DNA from: JAKPUX01 sp964436305
GTDB lineage: Bacteria > Zhuqueibacterota > Zhuqueibacteria > Residuimicrobiales > Residuimicrobiaceae
Direction of reading: 5' to 3'
Length of the DNA stretch: 64,000 nucleotides
NCBI GenBank assembly: GCA_964436305.1
Contig: CAYTCI010000009.1
Location: 16,851 to 80,850, forward strand
Part shown: positions 26,503 to 35,258 of the stretch, piece by piece
Position numbering within the stretch: the first letter of the stretch is position 1
Layout of the letters: each line of letters starts with the position of its first letter
Notes under the pieces: model-generated
What the model saw: only the letters and a program-made list of their open reading frames with translations
Told to the model about the DNA's origin: nothing
The model's database searches: none
Position numbers and translations under genes: made by a program

Positions 26503-27867
26503 ATGAAATGCTTTCACACACTTTTTGTGCTCATGCTGGCCGCCGGGGCTCTTTACGCCGGAGAGCTCACCCAGGCGCCAGCACCGCTGCCACCGGATGC
26601 GCGGATGAAGGCCGACATCCTCCTGATCGTCGCCCACCCGGACGATGAGACCGCCGTCGGCGGCTGGCTGGCGCGTTCTGTCTATGATCTGCACAAAAAG
26701 ATCGCCGTCGTTTACCTTAACCGCGGCGAAGGCGGGGGTAACACCCACGGCCTCGAACAATCCCGCGCCATGGGTGCGATACGCGAGATCGAGGTACGCC
26801 AGGCGGTTTCGGCGCTCGGTATCGATCTGATCTGGTTTCTGAATGGCACCGACACGCCTGGCCAGGATCTTTTTCACTCCCTGACGGCCTGGGGCCATGG
26901 CGCCAATCTGGAACAGGTGGTGCGGCTGGTGCGCCTCACCCGCCCCGAGATCATCCTCACCTGGCTGCCGCATTATGTCGCCGGTGAAAATCATGGCGAT
27001 CACCAGGCTGCCGGCGTGCTCGCTGTCGAGGCCTTTGATTGCGCTGGCGACCCGACCTGCTTCCCGGCCCAGGTCACCCCGGCGCGGGAGCCCGGGGATA
27101 TCAACAATTTCAGCGAGGGCTTGCAGCCCTGGCAGCCCAAAAAGATTCTCTTCTTCTCCGATGCGTCGCACCCTATCCAGGCCGCCGGCCCGAGCCTCGA
27201 CCTCCGGGCGATCTCCCCCTCACAGGGAGTGCCCTACTATCGCCTCGCCGCCCCGCTGCATCGACCCCACCTGACCCAGGGCGACGTCTCTGCAGCCGTG
27301 CTCCAGGCGGAAGCGAGCGGCGAGTGGGAGCGCTTCATCGCCTACATTGCCGGATTCCGGCTGATCTTCGGCAAGGCAGTGATCGCTTGCCGTCCGGATG
27401 ACGATCTTTTCGCGGGTATCCAGCCTGGTCCGGTCCCCTATGCACCACCGCCCGGATACCGGCCGTGCCATCCGGGCGGTCGGCTTGAACTGGGCGGTAT
27501 ATTCGCCTTCTACCGCGCTTTCTGGCCGGCGCACGGCATCGAGGCGATCGGCCCCCTGGTCCTGCCCGAAGTGACGATCAATGCCGGCGGCTACCTTCAT
27601 ATCCCGCTTCTCCTGCACAATCCCGGTCCCGATTCCGTCCGGATCGAATTGACCGCCAAAACACCGGCGGGCTGGCAGCTCGTTGCGGGTGAAGCGCGTT
27701 ATACCCTCGCCCCGGGCGAAACCCGCCCGGTGCAGACCTTCTTCTTTGCCCCGCAATCGATCAGCAAGGAGGGCGAGAGGATTGAATGGCGAGCCACCAT
27801 CAACCGGCAGCTGGCCGGATCGGTCGCCTTGCGCGTCGGCCTCGACGAATGGACCTTGCCGCAATGA
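26503..27867 (+). CDS. Exported PIG-L/LmbE-family deacetylase
   Basis: This is a 454-residue protein with a signal peptide (residues 1-20). The zinc motif 'VAHPDDE' (residues 43-49) and the second motif 'GENHGDHQA' identify the PIG-L/LmbE fold, whose members deacetylate N-acetylglucosaminyl groups. The C-terminal ~110 residues form a beta-sandwich resembling the NPCBM-associated/NEW3 type ('IPLLLHNPGPDSVRIEL'). AAAGGA precedes the ATG. In this locus it may remove acetyl from an amino sugar in the substrate glycan. Confidence 0.85.
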   Translation: MKCFHTLFVLMLAAGALYAGELTQAPAPLPPDARMKADILLIVAHPDDETAVGGWLARSVYDLHKKIAVVYLNRGEGGGNTHGLEQSRAMGAIREIEVRQAVSALGIDLIWFLNGTDTPGQDLFHSLTAWGHGANLEQVVRLVRLTRPEIILTWLPHYVAGENHGDHQAAGVLAVEAFDCAGDPTCFPAQVTPAREPGDINNFSEGLQPWQPKKILFFSDASHPIQAAGPSLDLRAISPSQGVPYYRLAAPLHRPHLTQGDVSAAVLQAEASGEWERFIAYIAGFRLIFGKAVIACRPDDDLFAGIQPGPVPYAPPPGYRPCHPGGRLELGGIFAFYRAFWPAHGIEAIGPLVLPEVTINAGGYLHIPLLLHNPGPDSVRIELTAKTPAGWQLVAGEARYTLAPGETRPVQTFFFAPQSISKEGERIEWRATINRQLAGSVALRVGLDEWTLPQ

Positions 27868-27884
27868 GGAGGAGTGCTAACCGG

Positions 27885-30215
27885 ATGAAGGGCCCGATTC
27901 TGCTCTGGAGTGCTCTCATGATCGCCGGACTGAGGCCGCTGTCGGTGACTGCGCAGATGGCCGATCCGGCGATCGACCGCGAAGACGAACCCTTTTGCTA
28001 TTTCAGCCAACCCACCGACCTCCTGGGCGTAATGGACGGCCGCGAAGGCACCCTGGTCACGCCGGAGGGCTATCTCTTCACGGGATGGGGCGAGATGATG
28101 TTCTTCGCCGGCAATCCGCCCCGGCCGCTGGCGCAGCGCGTCAAAATCCTCCACAAGGGCTATCTGCCGGTGATCGAGTACACCTGCCAGGAAGCGGGCA
28201 TCGGCTATCATTTTACCCTCTTCGCAGCGACCCTCGATGGCCGGGCGGAATCGCCGCTGATCAATTTCATCCGCGTCGTGATCAGCAATCCCCATCCCGA
28301 AGAACGCACCGTTTTTTTCAGCACCGCCATCCGCTATCAGAATGAGGCCAACACCGATTGGGGCGTGGGCGATAACCGCTTCGGCCGACCGGCTGCAGCC
28401 GAGCACTTGGGTGGCTATGAGCAGGCCGGTGCGGAGTTTTCCCAACAGTGGGAATACGCCTTTGCCCCTGACGCCGTATTGCGCGATAGCAGCGTGCTCT
28501 ATCTCTTCCCGGTCGATCATGAACATGAGCGGCTGATGACCCCGAAGATGGGCTACAACGAACAACCCTCACTGGAGCCGAACCGGCTTTATATCCTGCC
28601 GACCACGCCTGCCGGCATCGTCCGCTACCGCTTGCCCCTGGCAGCAGGCGGATCCGTCCGCCTGGACTTCAAAATGCCCTATGAGCCCCAGCCGCTGACC
28701 AATGCAGTGGTTGCGCAGATGCGAACTGCCTCTTTCGAGGACTATCTCGCCCGTACGGTCACGTTTTGGGAGACCCTCCTCGCCGGCGGCCTCGACATCA
28801 CCCTGGCCGAAAGAAAGGTGACCGAGACCTTCAAAGCCAATCTGATCTACGGCCTGATCTCGCGCGACAAGGTCGACAGTTTTTATATCCAGAAGGTCAA
28901 CGAATTCCAGTACGACCAGTTCTGGCTGCGCGATGCCGCCTACTTCGTCCGGATGTACGATCTCTCCGGCTACCCCGAGATCGCCCGGCAGTGTCTCGAT
29001 TTCTTCCCGCGCTGGCAGCGTGAGGACGGCAACTTTGTCAGCCAGGGGGGACAGTATGACGGCTGGGGCCAGACCCTCTGGGCCTATGGGCAGCACGTCC
29101 AGCTCACCGGCGATCGCGCTTTTGCAGAGCGGGTTTGGCCGGCGATAGCACGTGCCGTCGATTGGCTGCACCAGACCCGATTGAACGAGCCCTGGCGTCT
29201 GCTGCCAGTCACGACTCCAGGCGACAACGAACAGATCACCGGTCATGTCACCGGGCACAATTTCTGGGCCCTGATCGGCTTGCGGCAGGCCGCCGGAATG
29301 GCCGCGGCCCTGGGCAAAACGGCGGAGGCCCGGCGCTGCCGCGAGGAGTATGACGATTTACTCCGTGCCCTCAACCGCCGGCTGGCGATCATGACCACCC
29401 GCAGCGGCGGATATATCCCGCCGGGCCTCGATTCACTTGGCGGCAATGATTGGGGCAATATGATGGGACTGACCCCCGAGGTGCTCCTCGATCCCTTTGA
29501 TCCCCGGGTGACGGCGACCCTGCACGCCACCCGCGCCAAATATCAGGAAGGATTGATGACCTATGACGCCGGACGCTATCTCCATCACTATCTGACCATC
29601 CAGAATACGGAGAGCGAAATCGTCCGTGGCGATCAGGAAGTAGCCCTGCAAGAGTTCTACGCCGTGCTGCTGCATACCAGCGCCACCCACACCGGCTTTG
29701 AATACTCCATCCGCCCGTGGGCCGATCGCGATTTTGGCATGAACCTCGCCCCGCACGGCTGGTTCGGCGCGATGTACCGCACCCTGCTGCGCGATATGCT
29801 GGTGCGGGAGGAGGGGGAGGATCTTCATCTGCTCTCGCTGCTCTCGCCGGCCTGGACCCGTGACGGTGACTCGCTGGCAGTGCGGCGCGCCCCGACCCCC
29901 TTCGGCGAGGTCAATTTTGTCTGCACCTTTTCCGAAACCGGCCTGAGCATACGGCTCGATAACCGCTTCCGCCGGCTGCCAGCCCGGCTGATCCTCCATC
30001 TGCCCTGGTTTGTTGACATTAGGAGCATCATGGCGGACGGGCGGCGCGTCGCTCCGCATAAGGGTGGCGTATCCATCCCGGCCCGGACCCGCGAAGTGAG
30101 CATCGAATGGCAAAAGCAGCTAACACAACCGGAAATCAGCTACCAGCAAGCCGTCCAGGACTTTAAAAAGGAGTACCGGCAGCGATATGAGCATTTCCTG
30201 CGTCAGGGCCGCTAG
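27885..30215 (+). CDS. Exported six-hairpin (alpha/alpha)6 glycosidase-like protein
   Basis: This is a 776-residue protein with an N-terminal signal (residues 1-24). A beta-sandwich comes first, then an (alpha/alpha)6 toroid starting near 'FKANLIYGLISRDKV', with 'QYDQFWLRDAAYFVRMYDL', 'DGNFVSQGGQYDGWGQTLW' and 'GNDWGNMMG'. The layout resembles glycogen-debranching or alpha-L-rhamnosidase-type enzymes. Acidic candidates are the Asp in FWLRDAAY and the Glu in RGDQEVALQEF. The family cannot be assigned. ATG 27885 follows AGGAGGAG; an in-frame ATG at 27864 overlaps the PIG-L stop. The C-terminus overlaps the GH92 gene by 29 nt. Confidence 0.65.
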   Translation: MKGPILLWSALMIAGLRPLSVTAQMADPAIDREDEPFCYFSQPTDLLGVMDGREGTLVTPEGYLFTGWGEMMFFAGNPPRPLAQRVKILHKGYLPVIEYTCQEAGIGYHFTLFAATLDGRAESPLINFIRVVISNPHPEERTVFFSTAIRYQNEANTDWGVGDNRFGRPAAAEHLGGYEQAGAEFSQQWEYAFAPDAVLRDSSVLYLFPVDHEHERLMTPKMGYNEQPSLEPNRLYILPTTPAGIVRYRLPLAAGGSVRLDFKMPYEPQPLTNAVVAQMRTASFEDYLARTVTFWETLLAGGLDITLAERKVTETFKANLIYGLISRDKVDSFYIQKVNEFQYDQFWLRDAAYFVRMYDLSGYPEIARQCLDFFPRWQREDGNFVSQGGQYDGWGQTLWAYGQHVQLTGDRAFAERVWPAIARAVDWLHQTRLNEPWRLLPVTTPGDNEQITGHVTGHNFWALIGLRQAAGMAAALGKTAEARRCREEYDDLLRALNRRLAIMTTRSGGYIPPGLDSLGGNDWGNMMGLTPEVLLDPFDPRVTATLHATRAKYQEGLMTYDAGRYLHHYLTIQNTESEIVRGDQEVALQEFYAVLLHTSATHTGFEYSIRPWADRDFGMNLAPHGWFGAMYRTLLRDMLVREEGEDLHLLSLLSPAWTRDGDSLAVRRAPTPFGEVNFVCTFSETGLSIRLDNRFRRLPARLILHLPWFVDIRSIMADGRRVAPHKGGVSIPARTREVSIEWQKQLTQPEISYQQAVQDFKKEYRQRYEHFLRQGR

Positions 30216-32427
30216 TTCGGTCCGCCTGCGGCTTTTCCGGCTTGTCCTCGCGCTCGGGCTTGGCTCCGCGTGTTGGTGGGCCTTTCCGGCGGCCGGGAGA
30301 GCCGAAGATCTGGCCCGGTTCGTCAATCCTTTTATCGGCACCGCGGGCGGCGGCAACACCTTTCCCGGCGCGGTGCGGCCGTGGGGCATGGTCTCGGTCA
30401 GTCCCCATACCGCGCCGGCATCGCCCTCGGGTTATCTCCATGGCGAGCCCTGGTGCTACGGTTTCGGCATGGTGCATCTCAGTGGCACGGGCTGTGCCGA
30501 TCTTGGCAGCGTCATTGTCGCCTTCTCGCGCGGGGCGGTTCGGATCGAGCCGGAGGCGTACAAGTGCAGCTATGAGGCGGAGGCGGCCGCTCCGGGCTAT
30601 TACCGCTGCCTGCTGGGAGAGCCGGCTGTTCGTGTCGAAGCGACGGTTTCCGATCGCTGCGGCCTGCTGCGTTTCACGCCCACTGAATCGGGCGAGATCA
30701 ATTTGCTCATCGACGCCGGCAGAAACCTCAGCCGTATCGGCGGCGGCCTGGTCCGGTTCGACCGCAGTGGAGCGATTGAGGGGTATAACATTGGCGGCGG
30801 GTTCTGCGGCGAAACCAACCGCCATTCGGTCTATTTTTCCGCCCGGCTCGATTTCGCCGCCACCGGCTGCGGTCTCTGGCAGGGCGACTCGCTGCGGCAG
30901 GGCACAGAAATTACGGCAGTCGATTCGCCCCTCGGTGCCTGGCTGCGCCTCACAGTGCGGAAGAACCGCCCCGTCCTGCTCAAAATCGGCCTCTCCTATG
31001 TCAGCATCGACAACGCCCGCGAGAATCTGGCCGCCGAGATCCCGGACTGGGATTTTGCCCGGGTGCAACAGGCAGCGACTGCGGCCTGGCAGCGGGAACT
31101 TGCGGTGGTGCAGGTCAGCGGCGGAACGGTTGATGAGCGGACAGCTTTTTACACCGCACTCTACCATGCCCTGATCCACCCCAATATCATCAGCGACGTC
31201 AACGGTGACTATCCCCTGATGGGCCGCGGCGGCGTCGGGCGGTATCACGATCGGGACCGCTACACCGTCTTTTCACTCTGGGATACCTATCGCACCCTGC
31301 ATCCTCTGCTGACGCTGCTCTACCCTGGCCGGCAGTCCGCTATCATTCGCACCATGCTCGATATGGCCAGGGAATCCGGCTTTTTGCCCAAGTGGGAACT
31401 GGCCGGTACGGAAACCTTTATGATGGTGGGGGATGGCGCCGGACCGGTCATCGCTGATTCCTGGGTGAAAGGTCTGCGCGACTACGATGGTGCCGCGGCC
31501 TGGCAGGCGGTGCGCAAACCCCTTTTTCTGGAACCGGGTGAGCAAGCCCCGCCCGTCCGCGCAGGCTATCATGAGCAACTGCACTGGCACTATATCCCCT
31601 TCGAACAGGATACGGCCACCGCCTGGTGGGTCTGGGGACCGGTTTCCACCTCCCTGGAGTACTGCTACGCCGACTGGACCCTGGCCCAGCTGGCTGCCGG
31701 GACCGGCCACCCCGATGAAGCGGTTATCCTCCGGGAACGCTCCCTCTGGTACCGGAATCTCTTCGATCCCGAGCTGCAGCTGCTGAGGCCGAAACGGCGG
31801 AATGGCTCCTGGCTGGAGCCCTTCGATCCCCTCGCCACCGAGGGCTCGGGATCCTGGCGAGGCTCCGGCGGACCGGGCTATGTTGAGGGCAATGCCTGGA
31901 ATTATACCTGGTTCGTCCCGCACGACGTACCCGGCCTGATCGAGCTGTTCGGCGGCCCTGCGCCCTTCGCTCGCAAGCTCGAAACGTGCTTCAGCGAGGG
32001 CCACTTTACCATTACCAACGAGCCGGATATCGGCTACCCCTGGCTCTTCACCTGGATCGAGGGCCAGGAATACCGGACCAGCCGGATCGTCACAGCCCTG
32101 CGCCCGCTTTTCAACAACAGCCCGGAGGGTTTGCCCGGCAACGATGATTGTGGCGCCCTCTCCGCCTGGTACCTCTTCGCTGCCATGGGCCTCTATCCCT
32201 TCTGTCCGGGTGCGCCGGAGTATCGCCTCAACACCCCGCTCTTCGACCAGGTGGTGATTCACCTGGATCCGCGCTACACGAGCGGCGGTACCTTCACGAT
32301 CACCCGGGCCGCCGGTTCCGGTCCGGTCCGGCTGGACGGAGCGCCCCTCGATGGCTTTGCGCTGCGTCACGATCAGATCATTGGCGGCAGCCAGCTGCAC
32401 TACCCCAACGATGAGGTGGGCCATTAA
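30187..32427 (+). CDS. GH92 alpha-mannosidase
   Basis: This is a 746-residue exported enzyme (signal peptide about residues 1-39). It shows the full GH92 signature set: 'VNPFIGTAGGGNTFPGAV', LSGTGCADLG, 'LPKWELAGTETFMMVGD', 'NAWNYTWFVPHDVPG', TNEPDIGYPWLF and 'GNDDCGALSAWYLFAAMGLY'. Known GH92 enzymes are calcium-dependent exo-alpha-mannosidases acting on 1,2-, 1,3-, 1,4- or 1,6-linked mannose; the linkage here cannot be read. AAGGAG lies about 13 nt before the ATG inside the preceding gene. The 3' end overlaps the GH31 gene. Confidence 0.92.
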   Translation: MSISCVRAASSVRLRLFRLVLALGLGSACWWAFPAAGRAEDLARFVNPFIGTAGGGNTFPGAVRPWGMVSVSPHTAPASPSGYLHGEPWCYGFGMVHLSGTGCADLGSVIVAFSRGAVRIEPEAYKCSYEAEAAAPGYYRCLLGEPAVRVEATVSDRCGLLRFTPTESGEINLLIDAGRNLSRIGGGLVRFDRSGAIEGYNIGGGFCGETNRHSVYFSARLDFAATGCGLWQGDSLRQGTEITAVDSPLGAWLRLTVRKNRPVLLKIGLSYVSIDNARENLAAEIPDWDFARVQQAATAAWQRELAVVQVSGGTVDERTAFYTALYHALIHPNIISDVNGDYPLMGRGGVGRYHDRDRYTVFSLWDTYRTLHPLLTLLYPGRQSAIIRTMLDMARESGFLPKWELAGTETFMMVGDGAGPVIADSWVKGLRDYDGAAAWQAVRKPLFLEPGEQAPPVRAGYHEQLHWHYIPFEQDTATAWWVWGPVSTSLEYCYADWTLAQLAAGTGHPDEAVILRERSLWYRNLFDPELQLLRPKRRNGSWLEPFDPLATEGSGSWRGSGGPGYVEGNAWNYTWFVPHDVPGLIELFGGPAPFARKLETCFSEGHFTITNEPDIGYPWLFTWIEGQEYRTSRIVTALRPLFNNSPEGLPGNDDCGALSAWYLFAAMGLYPFCPGAPEYRLNTPLFDQVVIHLDPRYTSGGTFTITRAAGSGPVRLDGAPLDGFALRHDQIIGGSQLHYPNDEVGH

Positions 32428-35248
32428 GAGTCTGCATGCCATAGCCATTTTTCTACTGCTGTTTTGCTCGGCGGCGACTGCCGGCCGCGTCAGCAGGCTG
32501 CCCGATGGTCTGCGTCTGCCCCTGCAGGAGGGAACTCTCACCCTGCTGGTGTTCGATACGAACATCGTGCGCGTTCTCTACGAGCCGAATCCCGGCGCGG
32601 CCCCTTGCAGCAGTCTGGTCGTCACCGCTGCGCCCGTGCCCATCCCCTTCCGAATCCGTGAGCGACAGGCCTTCATTGAGCTTCGCACGAGTGCGATCAC
32701 CCTGCGCGCCAGCACCGCCAACGGCGCTATAACCCTGCAGACAGCGGACGGCCGACTCCTCTTTCGCGAAGATTCGCTGGCACCGCGCAGCATGACCCCG
32801 GCGAGGGTGATGGGAGAGGCGACCTTTCATGCCCGCCTCAACCTCTGCTTTGCGGATGGAGAGGCGCTTTATGGTCTCGGCCAGTACCAGGAGGGCGTGA
32901 TGAATTATCGCGGCCACACCGTCACGCTCGCCCAGGAAAATACGCAAGTCGCTGTGCCCTTTCTCCTTTCCAGCCGCTCTTATGGCCTCCTGCTGGATAA
33001 CTACAGCAAGCAGATTTTCAGTGATCGGGCCGATTCCAGCTCCTGGTGGTGCGAAGTGGCCGATCGCATCGATTATTATCTGATCGCCGGTCGCGATGCG
33101 GACCAAGTCATTGCCGGATACCGCAAACTCACCGGCCAGGCGCCGCTGTTGGGACGCTGGGCTTTTGGCTACTGGCAGTCAAAGGAGCGTTACCGGACCC
33201 AGACTGAGTTGCTCGATGTCGCCCGGGAATACCGTGCTCGGCGCATTCCTGTTGACAACCTGGTGCAGGACTGGCAGTACTGGGGTGAAGAGTGGCGCTA
33301 CTGGAATGCGATGCGCTTTGACTCGACGCGTTACCCCGATCCGGCGGGGATGATCCGTCAGCTGCATGACGAAGGGCATTTTCATCTGATGCTCAGCATC
33401 TGGCCGGTGGTGAGCCCGGATACGCCGGTCGGTGCGGAACTGCGGAACCGTGGCCTGCTCTTCGCCCCTTTTCACTGGACCGATGGCCATACCTATGATG
33501 CCTACAGCCCGGAGGCGCGCCGCATTTATTGGCGCCATTTGAACACTGGCCTGTTCAGCAAGGGGGCCGATGCCTGGTGGATGGATGCCACCGAACCCGA
33601 AGTCGAGGTGGCGCCCAATGAGCGCTCCATTAAAAACGCCGGCCGCACGGCCCTGGGCACCACCGCGCGCTATTTCAATACCTACTCGCTGATGACGACC
33701 GGCGGGGTCTATGCCGGCCAACGCGCCGCTGATCCCGGCAAACGCGTCTTCATCCTCACCCGCTCTGCCTTCGCCGGGCAACAGCGCCATGCCGCCGCCA
33801 CCTGGTCCGGCGACATTGTCGCCGGCTGGCGGGTCTTGCGTAGTCAGATCCCCGCAGGGCTTAATTTCTGCATGAGCGGCCTGCCCTGGTGGTCCAATGA
33901 CATCGGCGGATTCCACGTCTATCGCTATGGCGGATTCCCCGGCGGTTGCGAGAATCCGGGCTATCGCGAACTCTACGTCCGCTGGTTCCAGTATGCTGCC
34001 TTTACCCCCATCTTCCGTGCCCACGGTACCGACACGCCCCGCGAAATCTGGCACTTTGGCGCTCCGGGTGAGTGGGCCTATGACGCTCTGTGCCAGTCGC
34101 TCGATCTGCGCTACCGGCTGCTGCCCTATATCTATTCCCAGGCCTGGCAAGTAACCCGGGGCTCGACCTTGATGCGCGGTCTGGCGATGGATTTCGGTGA
34201 TCCCGCGGTGCGCGATATCGCGGACCAGTTCCTCTTCGGACCGGCCCTGCTCGTCAGCCCCGTGACCGAACACCAGTACTATGGCGAAAGCTGTGACAAT
34301 GTTCTCATCCCCGCCGCCTGTTTCTCGTCGGAGGAGGGCCGCCCGGGCGTTTTTAATGCGCGCTATTACAGCGGCACGGCGTTCGATACGCTCAAGGTCG
34401 ACAGCCTGCAGAGCATCCCCCTCTTTGACCAGTACCTCGGATTGGAAACGCCGACGGCGGTGCTCTGGGATCGCCATTCGAAGTGCTGGAGCGGCTGGAT
34501 CGACCCCCCGGAATCCGGCCAGTACACCCTGTGGTTGACCAGCGATGACGCCGTCCGTTTCTGGCTCGACGACAGCCTGCTGATCGATCGCTGGAATGCG
34601 GCGGGCGAGGAGCGTACCGACCGGATCGCCGTGACTTTCAAGGCCGGTGTGCAGCGGCATTTCCGGCTCGAGCAGGCGCGCCTGGCCGATGCCACCAAAC
34701 TGCGACTCGCCTGGTACACCCCGTCGATGGCCCAGGCCGATCGCGTCTACCCGCCGAATTCGGGCTCGCGCGCGCTCTATTTGCCGGCCGGCACGATGTG
34801 GTACGATTTCTGGAGTGGTGAGCGGCTGCCTGGCGGCCAGCGGGTCGTGAACGCCACCCCGATCGACCGGATCCCCCTGCACGTCCGGGCGGGTTCCATC
34901 CTGCCGCTTGGTCCCTCTCTGCAGTATGCCGGTGAAAAGCCGGCCGATCCACTGGAACTTCGTATTTATCCCGGCGCCGACGGCCGGTTTCTCCTCTATG
35001 AGGACACAGGCGACGGTTATGAGTATGAACAGGGCGCTTATTCTGTCATACCGGTCCATTGGCAGGACAAAAAGAGCATGCTCACCATCGGCCGGCGAGA
35101 GGGCCGTTTCGATGGCATGCTCGAAAAACGGACCCTTCAGGTGGTCCGCGTCAGGCCCGGACATGCCACTGGCGTGGCGCCCTCAGCCTATCCTGACGTA
35201 GTGATCGAATACACCGGCCAGCCCGTTCAGATCAGGCTGGCCCAATAA
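32411..35248 (+). CDS. Exported GH31 alpha-glycosidase with PA14 domain
   Basis: This is a 945-residue exported enzyme. The GH31 barrel carries nucleophile Asp392 in 'WWMDATEPE' and acid/base Asp468 in 'WSGDIVAGW', after an N-terminal beta-sandwich with 'LYGLGQYQEG'. A PA14 module is inserted near residues 640-780 ('NARYYSGTAF', 'YTLWLTSDDAVRFWLDD'), as in some alpha-xylosidases. The C-terminal beta-domain is normal. The start is inferred: ATG 32411 begins a plausible signal peptide and overlaps the GH92 stop by 17 nt, but no good ribosome binding site is seen. Specificity may be alpha-xylosidase or alpha-glucosidase. Confidence 0.9.
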   Translation: MRWAIKSLHAIAIFLLLFCSAATAGRVSRLPDGLRLPLQEGTLTLLVFDTNIVRVLYEPNPGAAPCSSLVVTAAPVPIPFRIRERQAFIELRTSAITLRASTANGAITLQTADGRLLFREDSLAPRSMTPARVMGEATFHARLNLCFADGEALYGLGQYQEGVMNYRGHTVTLAQENTQVAVPFLLSSRSYGLLLDNYSKQIFSDRADSSSWWCEVADRIDYYLIAGRDADQVIAGYRKLTGQAPLLGRWAFGYWQSKERYRTQTELLDVAREYRARRIPVDNLVQDWQYWGEEWRYWNAMRFDSTRYPDPAGMIRQLHDEGHFHLMLSIWPVVSPDTPVGAELRNRGLLFAPFHWTDGHTYDAYSPEARRIYWRHLNTGLFSKGADAWWMDATEPEVEVAPNERSIKNAGRTALGTTARYFNTYSLMTTGGVYAGQRAADPGKRVFILTRSAFAGQQRHAAATWSGDIVAGWRVLRSQIPAGLNFCMSGLPWWSNDIGGFHVYRYGGFPGGCENPGYRELYVRWFQYAAFTPIFRAHGTDTPREIWHFGAPGEWAYDALCQSLDLRYRLLPYIYSQAWQVTRGSTLMRGLAMDFGDPAVRDIADQFLFGPALLVSPVTEHQYYGESCDNVLIPAACFSSEEGRPGVFNARYYSGTAFDTLKVDSLQSIPLFDQYLGLETPTAVLWDRHSKCWSGWIDPPESGQYTLWLTSDDAVRFWLDDSLLIDRWNAAGEERTDRIAVTFKAGVQRHFRLEQARLADATKLRLAWYTPSMAQADRVYPPNSGSRALYLPAGTMWYDFWSGERLPGGQRVVNATPIDRIPLHVRAGSILPLGPSLQYAGEKPADPLELRIYPGADGRFLLYEDTGDGYEYEQGAYSVIPVHWQDKKSMLTIGRREGRFDGMLEKRTLQVVRVRPGHATGVAPSAYPDVVIEYTGQPVQIRLAQ

Positions 35249-35258
35249 GGAGTAACGT

